Shown: positions 33,618-44,044, numbered from the stretch's first letter. The stretch: 64,000 bases of DNA from an uncultured Anaerolineae bacterium (GCA_937995825.1 CALKJO010000001.1:1-64000); one strand, 5' to 3'. Notes: generated by a model not told the origin, from the sequence alone. Numbers and translations: made by a program.

Positions 33618-34139
33618 TTACGTAATGAGATACGACAAGATGAACAGCCGGCGTGCTTTACGTTCGGCTGTTAGCGGGAGCTGTTCGGCTTCATCCAGAA
33701 GTGTGGAGAGTTTGTGTCGTAAAGCGGCAAATTCTTCATCGGTAGCGGCAATCTCGTAGTCGCGGAACAGAATCTGATCAACATCAAGCCGTGAACTTGA
33801 TGCAATCGCAGCGGCTGCATCATTGGCGGCTATCGTCCCGTAAGTGCTGACAAAATCGGCAAATTCATCAATCTCAATCGTGTTTGTCAAGTCCTCCTTG
33901 CTCAAGTGTAATTCCGATTTCACAGTGGTTAGCGTCCGTTCTTCAATTCCCTTGACCATGTGTGTTTCGACAACTTCAAGCACACCTCCCTGCAAAAGTC
34001 GGTTGATATGCCGATACAGAGACGCCTTAGGCACATCCCTCAGCATCGCGGCAACTTGGTTCGTCGTCAGCCGACGCCCGTAAAGTGCCAAGACGATACG
34101 CAGGCGTACACGATGATTGAGCAGCTCAAACCGTCTCAT
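33618..34139 (-). CDS. Winged-helix transcriptional regulator (ArsR-like)
   Basis: A 173-aa DNA-binding protein. Residues 1-75 form an ArsR/TrmB-type winged helix: VRLRIVLALYGRRLTTNQVA, then DVPKASLYRHINRLLQGGVL as the recognition helix, then a wing. Residues 80-173 are helical and probably form a dimer or sensing domain; no metal-binding Cys cluster is present. It is the first gene of an operon with the secreted hydrolase. Its promoter region contains a consensus promoter and repeated GATTGT half-sites (34141-34246), so autoregulation is likely. The effector is unknown. Confidence 0.85.
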   Translation of the reverse strand: MRRFELLNHRVRLRIVLALYGRRLTTNQVAAMLRDVPKASLYRHINRLLQGGVLEVVETHMVKGIEERTLTTVKSELHLSKEDLTNTIEIDEFADFVSTYGTIAANDAAAAIASSSRLDVDQILFRDYEIAATDEEFAALRHKLSTLLDEAEQLPLTAERKARRLFILSYLIT

Positions 34140-34140
34140 T

Positions 34141-34166
34141 GATTGTTCTCAAATATGATAACAATC
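34141..34166 (-). promoter_or_regulatory. Candidate operator 1 of the hydrolase operon
   Basis: GATTGTT (34141-34147) and AACAATC (34160-34166) form a 7-base inverted repeat with a 12-base centre. It lies between the predicted transcription start and the ATG at 34139, where a bound repressor would block transcription. Confidence 0.6.
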
Positions 34167-34169
34167 TCA

Positions 34170-34198
34170 ATCTTAAGATAAGCCGTTTGTCTTGTCAA
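34170..34198 (-). promoter_or_regulatory. Promoter of the regulator-hydrolase operon
   Basis: On the minus strand, TTGACA (34198-34193), a 17-base spacer, then TAAGAT (34175-34170). The start of transcription would be near 34163, giving a leader of about 24 bases. Confidence 0.75.
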
Positions 34199-34206
34199 GG
34201 ACAGTG

Positions 34207-34246
34207 ACAATCTGGTAGAGTTTTAACTGCCAGCCAAGCAGATTGT
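34207..34246 (-). promoter_or_regulatory. Candidate operator 2 of the hydrolase operon
   Basis: ACAATCTG (34207-34214) and CAGATTGT (34239-34246) form an 8-base inverted repeat with the same GATTGT core as operator 1, just upstream of the -35 box. The rest of the gap to 34550 has no gene; it has an inverted repeat ATTCCCGT/ACGGGAAT (34404-34441) and the hairpin at 34505. Confidence 0.55.
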
Positions 34247-34504
34247 GACACTGCGCGTTTTGAGGGCTGTTTTTCGTCTGCGATCCACCGCGCGCCCGGC
34301 GCAAGTCAGCCGCCCTTCAGCACACCGCTAGGTCTGCCCCTGCTTTCATGCATCAGCGGCTGTATTACAAAAGAAAAAGCGGTCTGAAATATCGTTTTGA
34401 GCCATTCCCGTGTACGATTGATAGAAAGTAGGAACGGGAATAAGTGGTCACGATTCTAGCCCGTGACTGTGGAGACTCGGCTTCCTGAGCAGCTTGTTCT
34501 TGTC

Positions 34505-34533
34505 GTGAGCGCCGCCTTAAGAGCGGCGCTCAC
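34505..34533. other. Perfect 11-bp hairpin
   Basis: GTGAGCGCCGC (34505-34515) and GCGGCGCTCAC (34523-34533) with a 7-base loop. It lies just downstream of the minus-strand gene at 34551-34763. There is no T-run, so if it ends that transcript it does so without a classical U-tract. Confidence 0.6.
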
Positions 34534-34550
34534 AATGATCTTGGGTGGCG

Positions 34551-34763
34551 CTATTGGACAAAGTCGTCAGGCGTATCGCCGAATTCCAGGATGCTGTTTT
34601 TCACCAGCCAATCCCATGCCATATTGAACTGTTCGCTGTTGAGTCCTGTCAGCCGCTGCAGAACCAGCGTGTTTTTCAGCGGAATGTCCGGATGGTCTTC
34701 CAGGAATTCCATCAGCAGATAGCCGTAAAGCTGTTCCTCGGTGATCCCAGTCAGTTTCTTCAT
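34551..34763 (-). CDS. Small hypothetical helical protein, 70 aa
   Basis: I do not recognise this family. The 70-aa product is helical and acidic, with two Leu-rich repeats of similar sense (LTGITEEQLYGYLLMEFL and LTGLNSEQFNMAWDWLV), suggesting a small two-helix-pair domain. The ATG at 34763 has no good ribosome-binding site. A strong AAGGAG lies about 45 bases further upstream but serves an out-of-frame start at 34803; either the true N-terminus differs or translation is coupled through an upstream short frame. It is divergent from tmk. Confidence 0.55.
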   Translation of the reverse strand: MKKLTGITEEQLYGYLLMEFLEDHPDIPLKNTLVLQRLTGLNSEQFNMAWDWLVKNSILEFGDTPDDFVQ

Positions 34764-34962
34764 GGGGCAAACGTCCCGCGCTGCTTCGCGCAGGCGTCAT
34801 CACTCCTTTCTCGCTGGGCGAATGATTCGTGGGGTTTTATCATCGGCTTAAATATACCACACTTCTAACTCAACTTTTCTAATAGTTTCCATACTGTTTC
34901 CGTGCGATCACCTGCGCTTCGCGCTATCATGTGGGTGATCCGCGTCTCTAGGGTGAGTCTTT

Positions 34963-36228
34963 ATGTCGGCTTCACAGCATTTCTTCCTCGTCATCGAAGG
35001 TCTCGATGGCACGGGTAAAAGCGAGGTTTCGCGCCATCTGGCGCGGATGCTGCGCACGACGATAGGCGAGCGCGTTTTGCTGACCTTCGAACCGCACGAC
35101 CCCTCCGCTGCCGGCTTATTCATCCGGCAGGCGCTCACTCAGCGCATTAAGACCTCCTCGCGGGCGCTGGCGCTGGCGTATGCGCTCAACCGCGTCGATC
35201 ACAATGAGCGCGCGATTCAGCCGTTTCTCGACGCCGAGGGCGCGCGCGTGGTCATCTGCGACCGCTATTATCTGTCGTCACTGGTCTATCAGTCCTCTGC
35301 GTCGCAGTCAATGGAAGCGGTGCTGGCGCTTAATGCCGCCGCGCGCCGCCCTGACCTGACGCTGTTTCTCGCCGCCAGCCCGCAGACCTGCTATGAGCGC
35401 ATCCGCGCGCGCGCCGGCGACCGCGAACTGTTCGACAGCAGCCTTGCCGCCATGCGCACCCGTTATGATGAAGCGATCGCCTTTCTCAGGGCGCGCGGCG
35501 AAGCGATCATCGAAGTCAGTGCTGAAGGCGATCTCCCCACCGTCCTCAACCGCACCATTGACACTCTGCGCGCGCATGGTCCCGCCTGGCTCGACATGCA
35601 GCGCATCCTGATGGCGGAGTTTCACCCCGATCTGGACATGGAGGCGGATGTGCGCATCGACTATCCTGGCATGATCGCGGCGCTGACCGCCGATCTGCTC
35701 CCCATCGCCGATAAGGGCGCGCTGAAATCCGCCATGAACGAACTCAAAAAGCGTGTCACCGCCGAGATCGAGCGCATGTCCGCCGCGCAGCTTGGCGCGC
35801 TGCTCCTGCTCGAACTGGAGTCCGCTGGCTATCAGCGCGGCGAGCGCCTTCCCTGGACGGACGCCATCGCCTATGCCCTCGAATTTCCACTGCCTGCTGT
35901 CGGACTGACTCAGCGCGGTGTCCTGCTGCTGATGCGCGAGCCCGGTCGCTACGGCGCGATCACGCGCAAGCTCCAGCAGCTCGCGAATGAAAACGCCAAT
36001 CTCGGTCTGCTCGCGGATTTCGCGGTCGTCCTCGATCCCGCGCCGCTGCAAAGCCCGCCCGCCTTTCAGTACCGCCGCGATTTCAGCCCCCGGCTCTTTC
36101 CCAACACGCGCATCGTCGGACGCGCCGACCTGCTGACCTACCTCTGGTCAACGGTTTCAGCGCAGTTCATCGCCACCCTCGATCAGCCCCTTCATGCCGC
36201 CGCCCATGCCCTGGTGATGGCGCTGTAA
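34963..36228 (+). CDS. tmk: Thymidylate kinase with a C-terminal extension of about 200 aa
   Basis: Phosphorylates dTMP to dTDP. Residues 1-205 are a thymidylate kinase: P-loop GLDGTGKSE (13-21), with Glu in place of the usual Thr after GKS, the FEPHDPS segment, the DR motif CDRYYLSSLVYQ, and a LID-type ARAGDRELFD. Residues 210-421 are an unrelated region without a recognised domain; it includes a helical stretch (SAMNELKKRVTAEIERMSAA) and beta/helix segments with LFPNTRIVGRADLL. The normal family length is 200-230 aa, so this is a fusion. GGGTGAG precedes the ATG. Nothing in the neighbourhood explains the extension. Confidence 0.88.
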   Translation: MSASQHFFLVIEGLDGTGKSEVSRHLARMLRTTIGERVLLTFEPHDPSAAGLFIRQALTQRIKTSSRALALAYALNRVDHNERAIQPFLDAEGARVVICDRYYLSSLVYQSSASQSMEAVLALNAAARRPDLTLFLAASPQTCYERIRARAGDRELFDSSLAAMRTRYDEAIAFLRARGEAIIEVSAEGDLPTVLNRTIDTLRAHGPAWLDMQRILMAEFHPDLDMEADVRIDYPGMIAALTADLLPIADKGALKSAMNELKKRVTAEIERMSAAQLGALLLLELESAGYQRGERLPWTDAIAYALEFPLPAVGLTQRGVLLLMREPGRYGAITRKLQQLANENANLGLLADFAVVLDPAPLQSPPAFQYRRDFSPRLFPNTRIVGRADLLTYLWSTVSAQFIATLDQPLHAAAHALVMAL

Positions 36229-36244
36229 TTTCGGGCGAACGCGG

Positions 36245-36250
36245 TATAAT
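36245..36250 (+). promoter_or_regulatory. Probable -10 element of the gal operon
   Basis: TATAAT 17 bases after the tmk stop and 51 bases before the preferred galT start. The -35 region lies within the end of tmk and is not consensus. Confidence 0.45.
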
Positions 36251-36253
36251 TAA

Positions 36254-38481
<2,228 letters not shown>

Positions 38482-38526
38482 CTCTTGCGAAGATTTGGGG
38501 CATCCCCGCCCGGAGGAAACCACTTC

Positions 38527-40719
38527 ATGCGCACGCTGCACGACTTCAATCACGGTTGGCTGTTCGCGGCGCGCCCGCTGCCGCTGGATGCCGACGACTC
38601 CCTGTTCGATCCGGTCACCATCCCACATACCAACATCCTGCTGCCGCATCACAATTTCGACAACGCCGACTATCAGTTCATCTCGACCTATCGCAAGCAT
38701 TTCCATCTCCCCGAAGCCCGCGCCGGACGCTTCGTCTCCCTCGACTTCGACGGCGCGATGACCGCTGTGACCGTCTGGCTCAACGGACACCGCCTCGGCG
38801 AACATGCTGGCGGCTATGTCCCGTTTTCATTCGATCTGACGCCGTTTCTGCACGAAAACGCCGAGAACACCATCCAGATCGAACTCGACTCGACCGAGCG
38901 CCCTGACATCCCGCCGAATGGCTATGTCGTCGATTACCTCACGTTCGGCGGTATCTATCGGGATGTCCGGCTGCGCCTAGTCGAACCTGCGCACATCGAT
39001 GGCATCTTCGCCAAGCCTAAACATGTCCTGACGCGGCCGGCGCTCGATGTCGATCTGCGGCTGCGCAATCTGCGCGGGGAGATTCGGGAATGCCGCCTGC
39101 GCGTCACGCTCGATGGCGATGAACACGGCTTCCAGTATGAGACGCTGATCTTCCTGCCCGCCGGCGGCGACTACAACGCGACGGTCGAAATGCCGCCGCT
39201 GCACGATATCCAGCTCTGGACGCCCGATCAGCCCAAGCTGTACACGCTCAACGTCTATCTCTACGGCGGTCAGACGCTGCTCGATCATGCCTGGACGCGC
39301 GTCGGCTTCCGCGACGCTGTTTTCAAGGATGACGGCTTCTATCTCAACGGCGAGCGCTTCCCGCTGCGCGGACTCAACCGTCATCAGACCTATCCCTACA
39401 TCGGCGGCGCAGCGCCTGCCCGGCTCCAGCGCAGAGACGCCGACATCCTCAAAGACGAACTCGGCGTCAACCTCGTTCGCACGTCGCACTATCCGCAGTC
39501 ACCGCATTTTCTGAATCGCTGCGATGAGATCGGCTTGCTGGTTTTTGAGGAAATCCCCGGCTGGCAGTTCATCGGCGACAGCGACTGGAAAGCGCTCGTG
39601 CTGCGCGATGTCGAGGCGATGATCACCCGTGACCGCAACCATCCTTCGATCATCCTCTGGGGCGTCCGCATCAACGAGTCCCCCGACGACGACGCGCTCT
39701 ACAGCGCCACCAACAATCTCGCCCACCGGCTCGACCCGACTCGTCAGACGGGCGGCGTCCGCAACTTCACCACCAGCCGCAAGCTCGAAGACGTGTTCAC
39801 CTATAACGACTTTTCCAACACGATCATCGATCCAGTGGTGACGCCGTATTTAGTGACCGAGTTCAGCGGGCATATGTTCCCGACCAAGACCTGGGACAAC
39901 GAACTTAGGCAGATCGAACATGCCCTGCGCCACGCCCGCATTCAGGATCGCGCGCTCGCCGTTCCGGGAGTCAGCGGGGCGATTGGCTGGTGCGCGTTCG
40001 ATTACAACACCCACCGTGAGCTTGGCTCCGGCGACCGCATCTGCTATCACGGCGTCAGCGATATTTTCCGCCTGCCCAAGTTCGCCGCCGATTTTTACGC
40101 CAGCCAGGGACTCAAGACCCCGTTTGTGCGCGCCGCCACCTTCTGGACGCAGGGCGACCGCGACGAGGGAGGCAACGATCCGCTGTGGGTTTTCAGCAAC
40201 TGCGACGAGATCGAAGTCTACATCGGCGATGAGCTGGAGGGGCGCTATCAGCCCGACCGCGAGACTTTCCCCAATCTGCCGCACCCGCCGTTCCGCGTCC
40301 CGAACCTCAGCTTGATCCGGCTGTGGGGAGTCCACTATCAGGATTTGCGCGTGGTCGGCTGGATGAACGGCGAACCCGCCGCCGAACATCGGATCGCCGC
40401 CGATGGACTGCCCGCGCAGCTCATGCTCATCCCCGATGATGAAGTCCTTCAGGCGGACGCTATCGACATGACCCGCGTGGTGATCAAGCTGGCGGACAAG
40501 TACGGCAATCGTCTGCCGTATGCCACCGCCGCCGTCGCGCTCACGCTGGAGGGCAACGGCACGCTAATCGGGGAGAATCCATTCCCGATGGTCGGTGGGC
40601 AGGCTGCGCTCTACGTCCGCGCTGGGCGCACGCCCGGCGTCCTGACGATCAGCGCGCACGTCATCACCAGCCTGGCGCGCGGCAATCTGACCGCCGCAGC
40701 GCAGATCACCTGCCGCTGA
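38527..40719 (+). CDS. Glycoside hydrolase family 2 (beta-galactosidase-like)
   Basis: Cytoplasmic glycosidase of 730 aa without signal peptide. Domain order: sugar-binding jelly-roll (about 1-170), immunoglobulin-like (170-275), TIM barrel (275-560), then C-terminal beta domains including a segment like DUF4982. Barrel signatures are RGLNRHQTYPYIGG and NLVRTSHYPQSPHFLNRCDE. The acid/base Glu is E384 in WGVRINES and the nucleophile is probably E445 in VTEFSGH. CGGAGG precedes the ATG at 38527. Position after galT and galK suggests release of galactose from imported beta-galactosides; a beta-glucuronidase or mannosidase cannot be excluded on sequence alone. Confidence 0.9.
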   Translation: MRTLHDFNHGWLFAARPLPLDADDSLFDPVTIPHTNILLPHHNFDNADYQFISTYRKHFHLPEARAGRFVSLDFDGAMTAVTVWLNGHRLGEHAGGYVPFSFDLTPFLHENAENTIQIELDSTERPDIPPNGYVVDYLTFGGIYRDVRLRLVEPAHIDGIFAKPKHVLTRPALDVDLRLRNLRGEIRECRLRVTLDGDEHGFQYETLIFLPAGGDYNATVEMPPLHDIQLWTPDQPKLYTLNVYLYGGQTLLDHAWTRVGFRDAVFKDDGFYLNGERFPLRGLNRHQTYPYIGGAAPARLQRRDADILKDELGVNLVRTSHYPQSPHFLNRCDEIGLLVFEEIPGWQFIGDSDWKALVLRDVEAMITRDRNHPSIILWGVRINESPDDDALYSATNNLAHRLDPTRQTGGVRNFTTSRKLEDVFTYNDFSNTIIDPVVTPYLVTEFSGHMFPTKTWDNELRQIEHALRHARIQDRALAVPGVSGAIGWCAFDYNTHRELGSGDRICYHGVSDIFRLPKFAADFYASQGLKTPFVRAATFWTQGDRDEGGNDPLWVFSNCDEIEVYIGDELEGRYQPDRETFPNLPHPPFRVPNLSLIRLWGVHYQDLRVVGWMNGEPAAEHRIAADGLPAQLMLIPDDEVLQADAIDMTRVVIKLADKYGNRLPYATAAVALTLEGNGTLIGENPFPMVGGQAALYVRAGRTPGVLTISAHVITSLARGNLTAAAQITCR

Positions 40720-40721
40720 TC

Positions 40722-40748
40722 AAAAAAGGGCGGCTGTTTAGGTCGCCC
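40722..40748 (-). terminator. Terminator of the oxidoreductase gene (minus strand)
   Basis: On the minus strand, GGGCG (40748-40744) and CGCCC (40732-40728) form a stem with an 11-base loop, followed by six T (40727-40722). It sits in the gap between convergent genes. Confidence 0.7.
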
Positions 40749-40751
40749 ATT

Positions 40752-41384
40752 TCACGCGCTCACCATCGGCATCTTGTGCAGATACTTTTCACCATTCTGA
40801 GCCAGCGTCAGCATGAAATCTGCCACATCCGCACGACTGATTCGGGCTCCCGTGTTCACGCCAACCCAGCCAACGCGATAGCTGCCCGTCCGCGCTCCCT
40901 CCGTCAGCATCGGACTACGCACAATCACCCATTCCAACCCGCTTGACTTCACGACCTCTGCATAGCGCTCTGAGTCCGCCAATACCGCTGGCGAGATCGT
41001 CCTGAGCAGGAATTTGATGACATGATTGAGCAGCTTGGGTTGATCTTCCGGCGCGCTGACGCCTGCCCCAGTCAGCGTGATGAGACGCTTGACGCCATGT
41101 TTCTTCATCGCCGCCACAATGTGCTGAGCGGAAACGGTCATCAGGTTGCGCGGCGTGTTCTTGGCATGTCCAAGCACATTCAGCACCACATCGCCCCCGA
41201 TGACAGCGCGTTCTACGTCGTCTGCGTTCAGTGCATCGCCCTGCACCAACGTCAGACGCTCATGCTGAATCGGCATTTTGCTCGGATTGCGGACGAATGC
41301 CACGACTTCATGCCCCGCGTCGAGCGCCTGCTGCACCAGCGGCAGACCCGTCCGACCACTCGCCCCGAAAACCACCAGTTTCAT
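40752..41384 (-). CDS. NAD(P)-binding oxidoreductase (NmrA/YwnB-like)
   Basis: Atypical short-chain dehydrogenase fold protein, 210 aa. The N-terminal nucleotide-binding motif is VFGASGRTGLPLVQQAL (GxxGxxG), followed by a NAD(P)H-binding fold with NVLGHAKNTPRNL and LITLTGAGVSAPEDQ. Relatives act as flavin or quinone reductases or as redox sensors. AAGGAGAACAAAC precedes the ATG at 41384. An operator almost identical to that of the adjacent TetR gene lies at 41401-41416, so it is probably the regulated target of that repressor. Confidence 0.88.
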   Translation of the reverse strand: MKLVVFGASGRTGLPLVQQALDAGHEVVAFVRNPSKMPIQHERLTLVQGDALNADDVERAVIGGDVVLNVLGHAKNTPRNLMTVSAQHIVAAMKKHGVKRLITLTGAGVSAPEDQPKLLNHVIKFLLRTISPAVLADSERYAEVVKSSGLEWVIVRSPMLTEGARTGSYRVGWVGVNTGARISRADVADFMLTLAQNGEKYLHKMPMVSA

Positions 41385-41400
41385 GTTTGTTCTCCTTGAG

Positions 41401-41416
41401 TAGACCAGTCTATATA
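41401..41416 (-). promoter_or_regulatory. TetR/LmrA-type operator upstream of the oxidoreductase
   Basis: Minus-strand sequence TATATAGACTGGTCTA, 17 bases upstream of the oxidoreductase ATG. It differs by one base over 16 from the operator at 42053-42068 upstream of the TetR gene. Confidence 0.75.
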
Positions 41417-41426
41417 AGCACGACCG

Positions 41427-41449
41427 AAAAAAAGGGCGCATCGAGCGCC
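41427..41449 (-). terminator. Terminator of the TetR gene (minus strand)
   Basis: On the minus strand, GGCGC (41449-41445) and GCGCC (41439-41435) form a 5-bp stem with a 5-base loop, then a C followed by seven T (41433-41427). It separates the TetR transcript from the oxidoreductase gene. Confidence 0.75.
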
Positions 41450-41455
41450 AATAAC

Positions 41456-42022
41456 TCACCTGTTCGAGCTGATCAGACTCGCCAGCTCGTCACCGATCTC
41501 CCGTATAAGCTGAGAGTCCCGCCGCGTTCGGCTCAGGATGATCCCGCCCTCGATGCTCGCCAGAATCAGCATCGACAGCCGCTCGGCACGTTGGCGCTCG
41601 ATCCCACTGGACACCAGCTTTTCCCGAAATGCCCCGCGCCAGCGCTCATAGATCGCCAGACACGTCTCGCGCAGTCGCTCGCTCGTCGATGCCGTCTCCA
41701 AAGCCACCGTCGTGATAGGTCCGCCGCGCTGAAAATCCGACGCTGCGACGTGATATGCCAGCCCGTAGAGAAATCCGCGCACTGCCTGAGCAGGATCATC
41801 GCTGTCCGTCAAGCCTGCCCGTATCCGCGCCTCGATCACATCGCCTGCGCGCTGAAGCGCCTCCGTCACCAGGGCTTCTTTGCCGCCGGGGAAATAATGA
41901 TACAGCGACCCCTTCGGACTGCCGCTTTCGCTGATGATCTGACTCAGCCCAGTCGCGTGATATCCCTGTACTTCAATCAGGGCGCATGTTGTTTCGACGA
42001 TCTGATCCCGCGCTGACGTCAT
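41456..42022 (-). CDS. TetR-family repressor, LmrA/QdoR (YxaF) type
   Basis: A 188-aa repressor. The DNA-binding helix-turn-helix spans residues 5-50, with TTCALIEVQGYHATGLSQII and SPKGSLYHYFPGGKEALVTE, the exact pattern of the LmrA/YxaF subgroup; the C-terminal ligand-binding domain (about 80-188) is also of that type. In Bacillus subtilis the two members of this subgroup repress multidrug or flavonoid-responsive genes and release DNA on binding flavonoids. AAGGGAC precedes the ATG at 42022. It has its own operator overlapping its promoter (42049-42068) and a terminator before the next gene, so it is autoregulated and probably also controls the oxidoreductase. Confidence 0.92.
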   Translation of the reverse strand: MTSARDQIVETTCALIEVQGYHATGLSQIISESGSPKGSLYHYFPGGKEALVTEALQRAGDVIEARIRAGLTDSDDPAQAVRGFLYGLAYHVAASDFQRGGPITTVALETASTSERLRETCLAIYERWRGAFREKLVSSGIERQRAERLSMLILASIEGGIILSRTRRDSQLIREIGDELASLISSNR

Positions 42023-42046
42023 CTTGAGTGTCCCTTCCCGATCTGG

Positions 42047-42075
42047 ATTATATAGACCATTCTATATAACTGCAA
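42047..42075 (-). promoter_or_regulatory. Promoter of the TetR gene with overlapping palindromic operator
   Basis: On the minus strand TTGCAG (42075-42070), a 17-base spacer, then TATAAT (42052-42047). The spacer and part of the -10 are occupied by the perfect palindrome TATATAGACCATTCTATATA (42049-42068, arms of 8 with centre CCAT), an ideal site for steric repression. Confidence 0.8.
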
Positions 42076-42166
42076 GCCCAACTGACGCGTTTTCACTGAT
42101 CCAATTCTTACAAAGATATGCTAAAAACGATCCCGATTCAGCCGCATGTTTCCAGGAGTGTCGATC

Positions 42167-44044
42167 ATGACTGCCGAAAATCACCCCTTTCAGGCGGAAA
42201 TCAAGCAGCTTTTGAATATTCTCGTGCATTCCCTGTACACCGATCGCGAGATCTTTCTGCGAGAGCTGATCTCCAACGCCTCAGACGCGCTTCATCGCGC
42301 TCAGTTTGAAGCGCTCACCAATCCGAATATGCTCGATGCCGGCGCGGAATTGTATATCGAAGTCAAAGCCGATGAATCCGCTGGCACACTGACAGTCAGC
42401 GACAGCGGCATCGGCATGACGCGGGATGAGCTGGTCAATAACCTCGGCGTGATCGCGCGCAGCGGCGCAAAAGCCTTCGTCGAGGCGATCAAAGCCAACC
42501 AATCTGCCGGCAGCGCAGCGCAGAATGTCATCGGGCAGTTTGGCGTCGGCTTCTATTCGGTCTTCATGGTCGCAGATCGGGTGCGCGTTGTTTCGCGGTC
42601 ATATCATCCTGAAGATACTGCCTACGCCTGGTCATCCGACGGCGGCGACACCTTCACCGTTGAACCCGCTGAACGCGACTCGCGCGGTACAGACATCATC
42701 CTTCATCTGAAAGAAGACGCGAAGGAATTCCTGCAAACTTATCGCCTGAAAGAGATCGTCAAGCGCCACTCGGACTATATCGCCTTCCCGATCTATGTCG
42801 GCGATGAGGAAACCCCAACCAACCGCCAGATCGCCATTTGGCGTCAAGACCCAAAGGAACTGACCGACGAGCAGTACGAGGAGTTCTACCGTTTGTACAC
42901 GCTCGATTTTGAAAAGCCGCTCTTGCGCCTGCATCTGCGCATCGACTCGCCGATCCAGTTCTACGCGCTTCTGTACATCCCCGCCAGCCCGGAGCGCAAT
43001 GTGTTCAGTCCGCGCAAGCAGCCCGGTCTCAAGCTGTATGCGCGCAAAGTCCTGATTCAGGAATACACCACCGACCTGCTGCCTGACTATTTGCAGTTCA
43101 TTCAGGGCGTCGTGGACAGCGAAGACCTGCCGCTGAGTGTCAGCCGCGAGACCGTCCAGGCGACTCGGCTGATGGCAACCCTCAAGAAGACGATCACCGG
43201 GCGCATCCTGAATGAGCTGAAGCGGCTCGCCAAGTCCAAGCCGGAAGAATACAAGCCGATCTACAAGACCTATGCGCGCTTCATCAAGCAGGCTCCCGCC
43301 ATCAGCCCCGCTGACCGCGCCGACATCGAGCCGCTGCTCTATTTCGCCAGCACGCGCAGTCAGACGCCCGACGACTGGGTTTCGCTGAGCGAGTATGTGG
43401 ATCGCCGCGCCCTAAACCAGGAAGAGATCTACTACGTCCTTGCGGATGACTTCGCCAGCGCAACCCGCAGCCCACATCTTGACGCTTTTCGTCAGCGCGA
43501 GATCGAAGTCTTGTATCTAACCGATCCGGTCGATCCGATCCTGCTCATGGGCTTGACGGAATTTGACGGTCACAAGCTGCGCAGCGTCGATGAAGCGGAC
43601 ATCGACCTCTCCGGCATCGGCAAGCAGCCCGACGAGCAGCCGAGCGCTGAGCCGCTGCCCGAAGCCTCATTTGAAAGCGTCCGCGCGCGCTTTGCCGCGC
43701 TGCTGGGGGAGCGAGTCGCGGGCGTCAGGGAGAGCAAGACTCTGGTGGGAAGTCCGGCGCGTCTGGTCAGCGATGAAACGGGCGCAGCGCGGCAGATGTA
43801 CCGCGTGAACCGCCTGCTTGACCGCGAAGTCGCGCTGCCGGTCAAAACCCTGGAACTCAACCTGCGCCATCCGCTGATCCACAACCTCAGCAGCCTGATC
43901 GCGTCCAATGCTGACGCAGAGCTGACTGACGCGGTCATTGAGCAGATTTTCGAGACCGCTCTGCTTCAGGAAGGCTTGCATCCCGATCCGGCGTCGATGG
44001 CGGATCGGTTGGTGCTGCTCATGCAGGCAGCCACCAAAGCATAA
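42167..44044 (+). CDS. htpG: Molecular chaperone HtpG (Hsp90)
   Basis: Bacterial Hsp90, 625 aa, an ATP-dependent dimeric chaperone of the cytoplasm. The N-terminal ATPase domain has REIFLRELISNASDAL (catalytic Glu and ATP-binding Asn), SDSGIGMTRDEL and GQFGVGFYSVFMV. The middle domain contains YIPASPERNVF and VDSEDLPLSVSRE, and the C-terminal dimerisation domain ends at about residue 625. AGGAG ten bases upstream selects the ATG at 42167. It stands alone, divergent from the TetR gene. I found no CIRCE element in front of it. Confidence 0.97.
   Translation: MTAENHPFQAEIKQLLNILVHSLYTDREIFLRELISNASDALHRAQFEALTNPNMLDAGAELYIEVKADESAGTLTVSDSGIGMTRDELVNNLGVIARSGAKAFVEAIKANQSAGSAAQNVIGQFGVGFYSVFMVADRVRVVSRSYHPEDTAYAWSSDGGDTFTVEPAERDSRGTDIILHLKEDAKEFLQTYRLKEIVKRHSDYIAFPIYVGDEETPTNRQIAIWRQDPKELTDEQYEEFYRLYTLDFEKPLLRLHLRIDSPIQFYALLYIPASPERNVFSPRKQPGLKLYARKVLIQEYTTDLLPDYLQFIQGVVDSEDLPLSVSRETVQATRLMATLKKTITGRILNELKRLAKSKPEEYKPIYKTYARFIKQAPAISPADRADIEPLLYFASTRSQTPDDWVSLSEYVDRRALNQEEIYYVLADDFASATRSPHLDAFRQREIEVLYLTDPVDPILLMGLTEFDGHKLRSVDEADIDLSGIGKQPDEQPSAEPLPEASFESVRARFAALLGERVAGVRESKTLVGSPARLVSDETGAARQMYRVNRLLDREVALPVKTLELNLRHPLIHNLSSLIASNADAELTDAVIEQIFETALLQEGLHPDPASMADRLVLLMQAATKA

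Noticed and set aside
42023-42166. CIRCE heat-shock element upstream of htpG
   Set aside because: The palindrome present is TATATAGA-N4-TCTATATA, the TetR operator, not TTAGCACTC-N9-GAGTGCTAA.
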